Part shown: piece after piece, positions 24,061-30,206 of the stretch
Numbering within the stretch: the first letter of the stretch is position 1
Layout: each line of letters starts with the position of its first letter
Assembly: GCA_045636385.1 (NCBI GenBank)
Contig: JAZTXK010000012.1
Location: 1-31,061 of the forward strand
Source of the DNA: CAG-390 sp045636385
GTDB taxonomy: Bacteria; Bacillota; Clostridia; Oscillospirales; CAG-272
Direction of reading: 5' to 3'
Length of the DNA: 31,061 nucleotides
Made by a program: the position numbers and the translations under genes
Notes under the pieces: model-generated
Told to the model about the DNA's origin: nothing
Databases searched by the model: none
Seen by the model: only the letters and a program-made list of their open reading frames with translations

Positions 24061-24413
24061 TTGCCGTACACCTCCTCTATAAGTGTCGCGAGTGCCGCGC
24101 GCGAAAGTCCTTTTTCCTTGAAGGATATAAGAATTTCGCGTGCATCTTTTTTCAGAACGGTTTCGTTTTCGTTCCCTTCTTCGGGCGAGGAAACGTAGAC
24201 GCCCTTTTTAGGCAGAGTGTAGATCAGCCCGCGCTCTTCAAGATAGGAATACGCGCGCGCCATGGTGTTTGGGTTGATGCCCATCTCCTGCGCCGCCGCG
24301 CGGACGGAGGGAAGCTTTTCGCCCGCCGCCAAAATGCCGAGCTTGATGTAGGACTCGTATTTTTCCGCGACCTCGAGATATATCTCCCGCTTGCCCGTGA
24401 AATTTGCCTGCAC
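24057..24413 (-). CDS. GntR-family repressor, YtrA type
   Basis: A 118-aa regulator. The winged helix-turn-helix occupies residues 34-75 (LPSVRAAAQEMGINPNTMARAYSYLEERGL and wing PKKGVYV), followed by a short helical dimerisation part of about 40 residues, the size of the YtrA subfamily. The start is GTG with GAGGTGA about 6 bp upstream. It is the first gene of the ABC operon, so autorepression through the repeats at 24430-24480 is the natural model. YtrA repressors usually control an adjacent ABC exporter induced by antimicrobial peptides or cell-wall antibiotics; that trigger is inferred, not shown. Confidence 0.92.
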   Translation of the reverse strand: MQANFTGKREIYLEVAEKYESYIKLGILAAGEKLPSVRAAAQEMGINPNTMARAYSYLEERGLIYTLPKKGVYVSSPEEGNENETVLKKDAREILISFKEKGLSRAALATLIEEVYGK

Positions 24414-24429
24414 TTATATCACCTCGTTT

Positions 24430-24480
24430 CTGTGTGAACTGTGTTATCTGTACTAACTGTATTATATCACAGCAATACAG
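24430..24480 (-). promoter_or_regulatory. Operator-like repeats at the gntR promoter
   Basis: On the minus strand, ACAG recurs every 9 bp four times (ACAGTTAGT, ACAGATAAC, ACAGTTCAC, ACAG; 24460 down to 24430). In addition an inverted repeat CTGTATT-N10-AATACAG (24457-24480) encloses the -10 box. These are the best candidates for the GntR binding site. Confidence 0.65.
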
Positions 24481-24489
24481 ATTTGTCAA
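24461..24489 (-). promoter_or_regulatory. Consensus promoter of the gntR-ABC operon
   Basis: TTGACA (24484-24489) and TATAAT (24461-24466) on the minus strand, 17-bp spacer. The strength of the promoter fits a repressed, inducible operon. Confidence 0.9.
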
Positions 24490-24539
24490 TAGTTTTTTGA
24501 AAAAATTGGTCTCCACTCTATCATAACTCTAAACTGAAA

Positions 24540-24569
24540 ACCGACCGACTCAAAATCGAGTCGGTCGGT
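24540..24569 (-). terminator. Terminator of the feo operon
   Basis: A 12-bp perfect stem (24540-24551 with 24558-24569) with a 6-nt loop, followed on the minus strand by TTTTCAGTTT, just past the stop of the FeoB-associated gene. Confidence 0.9.
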
Positions 24570-24575
24570 CTTACA

Positions 24576-24737
24576 TTATTTATCGTCCTTCATCCCGCAC
24601 TTGCCCGAGCACTCCTTTGAATAGGGGCATCCGATGCATTTGGCGCCGTTTTTCTTCTGTCTGTAAAGATAGAAGCTGATCGCGCCTATGATTGCGGCGA
24701 TTATTATGATGACGATGATATCGGTAACGTTAAGCAT
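24576..24737 (-). CDS. FeoB-associated Cys-rich membrane protein
   Basis: A 53-aa protein: MLNVTDIIVIIIIAAIIGAIS gives one membrane helix, followed by FYLYRQKKNGAKCIGC and a tail with five cysteines (Cys34, 37, 43, 47 plus the spacing CPYSKECSGKCG). This is the FeoB_associated family found next to feoB in Firmicutes, thought to assist or regulate Fe(II) transport in place of FeoC. It starts 9 bp after the feoB stop. Confidence 0.92.
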   Translation of the reverse strand: MLNVTDIIVIIIIAAIIGAISFYLYRQKKNGAKCIGCPYSKECSGKCGMKDDK

Positions 24738-24746
24738 TTTTCAGAT

Positions 24747-26759
24747 TTACGCTGTGCGCTTTTTGTTCTTTGCGATAAGAGCGGTGACGATTGCGATCAT
24801 AACTGCAACTGCGATCGCGCCGCCGATCGTGCCGCCGATGTTGAGTGCCGAGGGAGCGATGATGAGCGTGCCGACGGTGTTGACGAGGTATCCGATCGTG
24901 AAGCCCATGCCGAACTGAAGCGCGATGCCGCTCCAGAGCCATTTCGCGCTCTTGAGCTCGGAGTTCATCGAGCCGATCGCCGCAAAGCAGGGGGGAGAGA
25001 AGAGGTTGAACATAAGGTATGCGAGTGCCGCCGCCTTGGTGATCGCGATGATGCCCGCGACCTCTGCGCCCGAGCCCTCGATCATTTCGAGGTCTTCGAT
25101 ATTGATGAGGTTTTCAAGTCCTACGAAGCATACCGCGAGAGTACCGACGACGTTTTCCTTCGCGATAAAGCCGGTGATCGCCGCCGCAGCGAGCTGCCAA
25201 GAGAGAACTCCGACTACGGGAACGATCAGATATGCGAAGGGAGATGCGATCGTAGCGAGTATCGAGCTGTCTGCGCTTTCGACTACGTTAAACGACCAGT
25301 CGAAGGTCTGCATGATCTGAACTGCGGTGTTGCACAGAAGGATGATGGTTGCGGCTTTGATTATGTATTCCCATCCGCGGCTGCACATCGAGGTGAAAGC
25401 GCGCCAGAAGGAGGGCATCTTGTATTCGGGAAGCTCCATAATGAAGTAGGACTTCTTCTTTCTGTTGCCCGTGATGCCGTTGATAAGGAGCGCGGCGATG
25501 AAGACTACGATGATGCCCGAGAGGTACATAGTCCAGCTTACCCAGCCCGCGTTATCGAAGAACGCGCCGGCAAAGAGCGAGATGACGGGGATCTTTGCGC
25601 CGCAGGGCATAAAGGGAGTGATCATTGCGGTTGCGCGGCGCTCGCGCTCGTCGCGGATAGTGCGGCAAGCCATAACTCCGGGAACCGAGCAGCCGATGCC
25701 GATAACGAAGGGGATGACCGATTTACCCGAAAGTCCGACCTTCTTGAAGATGGGGTCGAGAACGACCGAAACGCGCGCCATATATCCGCAATCCTCAAGC
25801 AGAGCGATGAGAAAGTACATTACCATTACGAGGGGCAGGAATCCGACGACCGCGCCAACGCCGCCGATGATGCCGTCAACGACGAGCGCGTAAAGAATGG
25901 GAGATGCATCAACCATAAGCGAGCCGACCCATTCGCCGAACATATCAATAAGAGTTACAAGACCGGGGATGGTAGTGCCGTTTTCGAATTCGTAGCCTTC
26001 AGCGATCCAAGTGCCGAGCCAGGTCTGCGAGATCTGGAAGACGAGGAACATAACGACCGCGAAGATCGGGATGCCGAGCCACTTGTTGGTGAGAACGTCG
26101 TCGATCACGTCGCCGAAGTTGCGCTGATTGGTCTTTACCTCGCGGTGCTCGACCTCTTTTACGATCTTATTTACGAATTCAAAACGCTTGCGATCGGCAA
26201 GCTGAACTGCCGACTTGCTGCTAAGGTCGACGTTGCCCTGCGAGTAGGGGGCGGTCTGCGCCTTGCCGATGCTTGCGATAACGGCATCAATAACAGAGCT
26301 GAGTCCCTCCGCGGAGGTTGCCGAGGTGTTGATAACGGGACAGCCGAGCTTCGCCGAGAGCTTGTCCGAGTCGATATCGGTGTGCTTTTTCTCGTTGATA
26401 TCGCTCTTGTTGAGTGCGACGACCACGGGAATGCCGAGCTCGAGAAGCTGGGTGGTGAAGAAAAGGCTTCGGCTGAGGTTGGTCGCGTCTACTATATTGA
26501 TGATCGCATCGGGATTCGAGTTCTTGACGTAATCGCTGGTCACGCTCTCCTCGCTCGTGAAGGGCGACATCGAGTACGCGCCGGGAAGGTCGACGGCGAT
26601 CAGAGTTTCATCGCAAGAAGCGAGGCTCTTTTTGATCGCGTGCTCCTTTTTGTCAACCGTTACGCCCGCCCAGTTGCCGACCTTCTCGTTTGAGCCGGTC
26701 AGGGCGTTGAACATTGTTGTTTTTCCCGAATTGGGGTTTCCTGTTAAAGCAATTCTCAT
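24747..26759 (-). CDS. feoB: Ferrous iron transporter B
   Basis: A 670-aa Fe(II) permease with an N-terminal G-protein domain. G1 is GNPNSGKTT (from residue 7), G2 lies in GNWAGVTVDKKEH, G3 is DLPGAYS, G4 is NKSD and G5 is near NTSATSAEG. After the GDI-like linker come the membrane blocks with the two Gate motifs, including FVIGIGCSVPGVMACRTI (core Cys) and FMPCGAKIPVISLFAG, and the C-terminal LFSPPCFAAIGSMNSE. The length is normal. It is co-transcribed with feoA (103 bp upstream) and the Cys-rich partner downstream. AAGGAGA is seen before the ATG. It lies under a candidate metalloregulator site at 26808-26823. Confidence 0.96.
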   Translation of the reverse strand: MRIALTGNPNSGKTTMFNALTGSNEKVGNWAGVTVDKKEHAIKKSLASCDETLIAVDLPGAYSMSPFTSEESVTSDYVKNSNPDAIINIVDATNLSRSLFFTTQLLELGIPVVVALNKSDINEKKHTDIDSDKLSAKLGCPVINTSATSAEGLSSVIDAVIASIGKAQTAPYSQGNVDLSSKSAVQLADRKRFEFVNKIVKEVEHREVKTNQRNFGDVIDDVLTNKWLGIPIFAVVMFLVFQISQTWLGTWIAEGYEFENGTTIPGLVTLIDMFGEWVGSLMVDASPILYALVVDGIIGGVGAVVGFLPLVMVMYFLIALLEDCGYMARVSVVLDPIFKKVGLSGKSVIPFVIGIGCSVPGVMACRTIRDERERRATAMITPFMPCGAKIPVISLFAGAFFDNAGWVSWTMYLSGIIVVFIAALLINGITGNRKKKSYFIMELPEYKMPSFWRAFTSMCSRGWEYIIKAATIILLCNTAVQIMQTFDWSFNVVESADSSILATIASPFAYLIVPVVGVLSWQLAAAAITGFIAKENVVGTLAVCFVGLENLINIEDLEMIEGSGAEVAGIIAITKAAALAYLMFNLFSPPCFAAIGSMNSELKSAKWLWSGIALQFGMGFTIGYLVNTVGTLIIAPSALNIGGTIGGAIAVAVMIAIVTALIAKNKKRTA

Positions 26760-26807
26760 TTAGGGAATTATCTCCTTATGATGTATATAAGTAATTTCAT
26801 TAGTTGA

Positions 26808-26823
26808 GTTAGCGTATGCTAAC
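26808..26823. promoter_or_regulatory. Metalloregulator-like palindrome upstream of feoB
   Basis: GTTAGCGTATGCTAAC, a 16-bp palindrome with one mismatch, nearly identical to the site at 27116-27131 upstream of feoA. The GTTAGC half-site resembles those of DtxR/IdeR-type iron repressors more than a Fur box; the regulator itself is not in the window. Confidence 0.7.
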
Positions 26824-26861
26824 TGTCGTTCATAAAGAAGAGGCAGAGCTTCTTCTTTCTT

Positions 26862-27074
26862 TTAAATCAGAATAGCCTCTGCCAACTGATTGTCGATGCT
26901 GTATCTTCCGTCCTTGATCGATACGGTACAGCCCTTGCGTCTTTTTTTGATGACGGTGATAGTTTCGCCCTCATAGCATCCGAGAGAGAAGAGGAAGGCG
27001 TTGAGCTCCTCGTCATCAGTATTGATCTCTTTGATTATATATTCCTTGCCTTCGATGGCATCCCTGAGTGTCAT
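26862..27074 (-). CDS. feoA: Ferrous iron transport protein A
   Basis: A 70-aa SH3-like protein of the FeoA family: MTLRDAIEGKEYIIKEI, a central SLGCYEGETITVIKKRRKGCTVSIKDGRYSID and the terminal AEAILI. It supports FeoB at the cytoplasmic side. The SLGCYEGETI block corresponds to the family's LGLxxGxxI motif. It is the first gene of the feo operon, under a consensus promoter at 27168-27196 and a palindromic operator at 27116-27131. Confidence 0.93.
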   Translation of the reverse strand: MTLRDAIEGKEYIIKEINTDDEELNAFLFSLGCYEGETITVIKKRRKGCTVSIKDGRYSIDNQLAEAILI

Positions 27075-27115
27075 TTGTTTTCACCGTATACACATTTGAA
27101 TTGTGAAATCATTCG

Positions 27116-27131
27116 GTTAGCATATGCTAAC
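27116..27131. promoter_or_regulatory. Metalloregulator-like palindrome upstream of feoA
   Basis: GTTAGCATATGCTAAC, a perfect 16-bp palindrome, placed about 37 bp downstream of the -10 box of the feoA promoter, so a bound repressor would act as a roadblock in the leader rather than by covering the promoter. Confidence 0.75.
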
Positions 27132-27167
27132 TGATGTGCAAAATTAAAAGTGCTTTTCACACGCATA

Positions 27168-27196
27168 ATTATACACTAAAATGACGGTTTTGTCAA
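27168..27196 (-). promoter_or_regulatory. Consensus promoter of feoA
   Basis: TTGACA (27191-27196) and TATAAT (27168-27173) on the minus strand, 17-bp spacer. The leader to feoA is about 85 nt and carries the palindromic operator. Confidence 0.92.
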
Positions 27197-27317
27197 CCTG
27201 TTTTGTTATAATTTTGTAAATTCGTCGAAAAAGACAACCTAAGAAAATGCTATAAGCTTTGCTTTTGGTAAATATGCGCATGTAAAGATCTGATAACCTT
27301 ACCTACCGCGTCTTAAT
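27197..27317. other. AT-rich gap with no recognised feature
   Basis: This is the first part of a stretch of about 600 bp without protein genes between feoA and tRNA-Lys. No open frame, promoter or structured RNA was recognised in this section; the hairpin array begins directly after it. Confidence 0.6.
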
Positions 27318-27479
27318 CACGCCGAAGGCGTGTATGGAATCCGCAACTTGTTGCGGTATGGAATTGCGACGAAGTCGCGCATGGAATCAAGCCGCGAAAA
27401 TACACCTACGGTGATGCCATACCGCTTCGCGGATGCCATACACGCTGACGCGTGATTCCATACCAAGCCTGCGGCTTGG
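27318..27479. repeat. Array of six small hairpins joined by TATGGAAT / ATTCCATA linkers
   Basis: Hairpins in order: CACGCC-GAA-GGCGTG (27318-27332), CCGCAAC-TT-GTTGCGG (27341-27356), GCGAC-GAA-GTCGC (27366-27378), CCGC-TTC-GCGG (27422-27432), CACGC-TGAC-GCGTG (27441-27454) and CCAAGCC-TGC-GGCTTGG (27463-27479). The first three are each followed by (T)ATGGAAT. The last three are separated or preceded by the reverse complement, AT(G/T)CCATA. The array is therefore itself an inverted structure around about 27395-27410. No gene is present. Confidence 0.9.
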
Positions 27480-27481
27480 AT

Positions 27482-27514
27482 AAAAAAACACGACGCGAAG
27501 CGTCGTGTTTTTTT
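27482..27514 (-). terminator. Strong terminator beside the tRNA-Lys fragment
   Basis: A 15-bp perfect stem (27482-27496 with 27500-27514), GAA loop, seven A/T at each end. On the minus strand it directly follows the CCA end of the tRNA fragment at 27514-27540, mirroring the layout at the intact tRNA-Lys. Confidence 0.92.
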
Positions 27515-27540
27515 GGTGACCCATCGGAGACTCTGAACTC
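27514..27540 (-). pseudogene. 3'-terminal fragment of tRNA-Lys
   Basis: These 27 bases match the last 26 bases of the intact tRNA-Lys (27687-27712), including the CCA end, the acceptor 3' strand and half of the T arm, with one extra T. The remaining tRNA body is absent. It may be an integration scar or a decayed duplicate. Confidence 0.85.
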
Positions 27541-27642
27541 ATGTGTGCGCGTGGATGCAGTGGTGAAATGAAGATGTTGCTACGCGCACACTATAGCGAG
27601 TTTGCGGGCAAACTCGCGGAGTTCATCGTCGGAAAGAATGAG
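27541..27642. other. Short spacer with two inverted repeats
   Basis: This stretch holds GTGTGCGCGT (27543-27552) paired with ACGCGCACAC (27582-27591) over a 29-nt loop, and GAGTTTGC-GG-GCAAACTC (27598-27615). No real gene is present; an open frame on the plus strand runs into the antisense of tRNA-Lys and is spurious. Confidence 0.7.
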
Positions 27643-27688
27643 CACAAAGAAAAGAGGAAGCCGCAAGCAGCTTCCTCTTTTCTTTGTG
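27643..27688 (-). terminator. Terminator of tRNA-Lys
   Basis: A 19-bp perfect stem (27643-27661 with 27670-27688) and 8-nt loop, starting inside the CCA of the tRNA on the minus strand, with T-rich sequence (TTTTCTTTG) in the 3' arm. Confidence 0.88.
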
Positions 27689-27762
27689 GTGACCCATCGG
27701 AGACTCGAACTCCGGACCCTTTGATTAAAAGTCAAATGCTCTACCGTCTGAGCTAATGGGTC
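27687..27762 (-). tRNA. tRNA-Lys (anticodon UUU), CCA encoded
   Basis: The minus strand gives a full 76-nt cloverleaf: acceptor GACCCAT paired with ATGGGTC, D arm with AGCTCAGACGGTAGAGC, anticodon loop CTTTTAA (UUU), T arm CCGGA-GTTCGAGT-CTCCG and an encoded CCA. A consensus-like promoter sits about 17 bp upstream and a terminator follows at once. Confidence 0.97.
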
Positions 27763-27778
27763 TTTTCAAGACCAATAT

Positions 27779-27807
27779 ATGATACCACATTTTGGTTCGT
27801 TTGTCAA
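27779..27807 (-). promoter_or_regulatory. Promoter of tRNA-Lys
   Basis: TTGACA (27802-27807) and TATCAT (27779-27784) on the minus strand with a 17-bp spacer, ending 17 bp before the tRNA 5' end. Confidence 0.85.
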
Positions 27808-27860
27808 CACTTTTTTGGAAAAATCTTTGTGGAATTGCAAAAAAGTACGGTTTCTATTGC

Positions 27861-28736
27861 TCAACTTTGGTATTTGTAGTAGTTCGATGCGTCGTAGAGG
27901 CGCAGTCTGCCGGTGTCGGAATAGATCTCGATGGTTAAGAGCGGGGTGGAGGAAAAATCGTTTTTGCCGTAGCAGACGGTGCGGTAGACGCCGCTTTCCT
28001 CCGTTGTTCGGAGCTCGCCGAGGCGAAGCTTTTCTTTTTTGATTATCAACTCAACGCTTCTTTCGGCTTCCTCTCGAGTGACCGAATAGCGGCCGTCGGT
28101 TTCTCTGTCGAAGCAATACATCACCACCCTCGGCTCTCTACCCGAAACGAGGACAAAGATGTTTTCGCCCGAATACGCAAATGAAGAGGCGGCTTTACAT
28201 TCATCGAATTCAGCGTTCGGACAGGCAAAGGCTTGCGCGCGGTGGAGTGCTACGTCGTCGCGGCTTTTTCCGAGCCTTTCCATCATTCGCGAGGTAAGAA
28301 GATCCTCGGTAGTTTCTTCCGTATAGCTTGATGGCGTTTCTCCGCCCGAAAATTTGCGAAAGGCGGTTTCGTCGCCGTCGGCGATTTTTCTTACGGCATC
28401 AGCAAGCCTTTTGCAATCCTCCGCGTCACCCATTCCCGCGCATATATTTTTGATTTCGCGGTAAATTTCGCCGCAATCGCCGAGCCCCGCGCGCGAAAGA
28501 TAAGCCTCCGCCTTGCCCGCCGAAAAGTTGAGTGCGGAGATATCGCCTTGCTCGATCGCAAGCTCCATTTCTCCCAAAGCCTCGAAAAGATCGGCAATAG
28601 CGAGCCTTTTTTCACATTCCGAATATTTGGATTTTTCGCTCATGGCGTGAGTGACCGTCATTGCGGTTCCGACGAGTAAAGTTATCGCGGCGACCGCGGC
28701 GGTGCAGAAAAACGCGATTTTCTTGATATTTTTCAT
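27861..28736 (-). CDS. Membrane-anchored protein, possibly YpeB/PepSY-like
   Basis: A 291-aa protein with an N-terminal membrane segment (FFCTAAVAAITLLVGTAM), then helices (LAIADLFEALGEMELAIEQGDI) and a C-terminal alpha+beta part with VTREEAERSVELIIKKEKLRLGELRTTEESGVYRTVCYGK and LLTIEIYSDTGRLRLYDASNYY. The last part has the look of a PepSY-type domain, and the overall order recalls the germination protein YpeB, which stabilises the cortex lytic enzyme SleB. It is much shorter than YpeB (about 450 aa) and no SleB is nearby, so this is a tentative guess. GAGGTGA precedes the ATG. Confidence 0.7.
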   Translation of the reverse strand: MKNIKKIAFFCTAAVAAITLLVGTAMTVTHAMSEKSKYSECEKRLAIADLFEALGEMELAIEQGDISALNFSAGKAEAYLSRAGLGDCGEIYREIKNICAGMGDAEDCKRLADAVRKIADGDETAFRKFSGGETPSSYTEETTEDLLTSRMMERLGKSRDDVALHRAQAFACPNAEFDECKAASSFAYSGENIFVLVSGREPRVVMYCFDRETDGRYSVTREEAERSVELIIKKEKLRLGELRTTEESGVYRTVCYGKNDFSSTPLLTIEIYSDTGRLRLYDASNYYKYQS

Positions 28737-28806
28737 GGGTTCACCTCTTTTTCATTATTATTGGACTTTTATGAAAAAATATTACGGAAGTTTTTGTGTT
28801 AAGAAA

Positions 28807-28840
28807 AAGTGCCGATCGCCTTTTCGGGCGACCGACACTT
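28807..28840 (-). terminator. Strand-specific terminator of the AI-2E permease gene
   Basis: A 14-bp stem (28807-28820 with 28827-28840) that is fully paired only on the minus strand, where two positions form G-U pairs, followed by TTTTTCTT. It lies 5 bp past the permease stop. Confidence 0.9.
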
Positions 28841-28845
28841 AACGG

Positions 28846-30192
28846 TTATTTTTTATTCTTTTTCTTCTTGCTTTTTGTCTTTTTCTGCGGTTTGGATACA
28901 ACCTCCGCTTGGGGCTCTTCGGCTATCGGTTCGTCGACCTCGACGGGTGCGGGCGGTGTATTATCCGCTTCAAGTCTTTCCGCAATATCTTCGCCGACGA
29001 GCTTATAAACAGCCGCGACGAGGGGAACGCCGATGAGCATTCCGGGGATTCCCATTACTCCACCGCCGATGGTCGCGGCGGCGAGAACGTAGAAGCCGGG
29101 CAGACCTATGGATTCGCCGACTACCTTGGGGTAGATGAGGTTGCCCTCGATCTGCTGGAGCACGATGAGGAACACGATGAATAAAAGTGCCTTGACGGGT
29201 GATTCGGTCAGTATCATTACTGCTCCGACCGCGCCGCCGATATACGCTCCCGCAACGGGAATGAGCGCGGTGAATCCGATCAGTGCGCCGATCATCGTTG
29301 CGTAGGGGAATCTGAATATCCACATACCGAGAGTGCAGAGAACACCGAGAACGATAGCCTCCTTGCACTGACCGACTATGAAGTTCTCAAAGCTGTCCTT
29401 GAGAGTTGCAACGATATGATTGAATTTTCTGCGCCCCGAAAGCTTGATATAGCATTTTTCAAACCGAACGATCTGCGAGGCGATTTTTTCCTTGCCGGAA
29501 AGCAGATAGACTGAGAAGATCAGGCTGACGATCGAGGTGACTACTCCCGAGAACACCGAGGTCACGGTGGAAACCACGATATCGAACACGCTTCCGATGC
29601 CCGAAGACACGATATCGAAGATCTTCATCAGATTGGACTTCCAATCTATGCTCGCAAGCTCCGCCATAATATCCTCGGGTAGGATCTTCGTGCTCTGCAG
29701 CCATTTGATGACGCTGTTGAACATCGGAGGCACTTCCGCTATTATGATCTCGATACAGGAAACGAGCTGCGGCGTGATCAGACACGCGATAAGTACGACT
29801 ATACTTATCAGCAGTATGAATGCAAGCACCATGCATACCGCGCGGCGCGTTACCGCGACGATTTTTTTGTTCGATTTCGGGAAATAGAGCTGTTCAAGGC
29901 TGCGCATAAGGATGTTGACAAGAAAGGCTATGATTGCGCCGATGAGGAGCGGCTCTGCCGCCTTCAGAATCCCGCCGAGGAACTTTGCCACCTCGGGCCA
30001 ATATCTTATAGAGAGGTATACGGCGAATACCGCGATCGCGAGCTTGACGCAGGTTGCTGTCTCCACGCGAAAGCTTGTTCTGACCTTCTTGATCGACTTA
30101 TGATCGTGTCTGTCGCCGTCGAAGAACTGCTCGAATTTTGAATTTCCGCGATCCTTACCTTCTTCCGTTTGAACTTTATCTTTTTCTTTCAT
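28846..30192 (-). CDS. AI-2E family transporter
   Basis: A 448-aa membrane protein of the AI-2E/UPF0118 (PerM, YtvI-like) family. About eight spans are visible, from LAIAVFAVYLSIRYW and LLIGAIIAFLVNILM to the conserved C-terminal pair IGALIGFTALIPVAGAYIGG and LLFIVFLIVLQQIEGNLIYPKVVGESIGLPGFYVLAA, which is the family hallmark. The last 45 residues are an acidic then Lys-rich cytoplasmic tail (KKTKSKKKKNKK). Despite the family name the transported substrate is uncertain; some members are Na+(Li+)/H+ antiporters. CGGAGC lies 8 bp before the ATG. It follows the PHP-like gene by 14 bp. Confidence 0.93.
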   Translation of the reverse strand: MKEKDKVQTEEGKDRGNSKFEQFFDGDRHDHKSIKKVRTSFRVETATCVKLAIAVFAVYLSIRYWPEVAKFLGGILKAAEPLLIGAIIAFLVNILMRSLEQLYFPKSNKKIVAVTRRAVCMVLAFILLISIVVLIACLITPQLVSCIEIIIAEVPPMFNSVIKWLQSTKILPEDIMAELASIDWKSNLMKIFDIVSSGIGSVFDIVVSTVTSVFSGVVTSIVSLIFSVYLLSGKEKIASQIVRFEKCYIKLSGRRKFNHIVATLKDSFENFIVGQCKEAIVLGVLCTLGMWIFRFPYATMIGALIGFTALIPVAGAYIGGAVGAVMILTESPVKALLFIVFLIVLQQIEGNLIYPKVVGESIGLPGFYVLAAATIGGGVMGIPGMLIGVPLVAAVYKLVGEDIAERLEADNTPPAPVEVDEPIAEEPQAEVVSKPQKKTKSKKKKNKK

Positions 30193-30206
30193 TTTGTAAG
30201 CTCCGA

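Noticed and set aside
27318..27479. Hairpin array as a CRISPR array
   Set aside because: The repeated unit is only 8 bp, the spacers are themselves palindromic and of unequal length, and no cas gene is near.
27541..27756. A 71-codon plus-strand frame ending in GDPSETRTPDPLIKS
   Set aside because: The C-terminal part is the translated antisense of tRNA-Lys, a well-known false protein in databases; no ribosome site is present.
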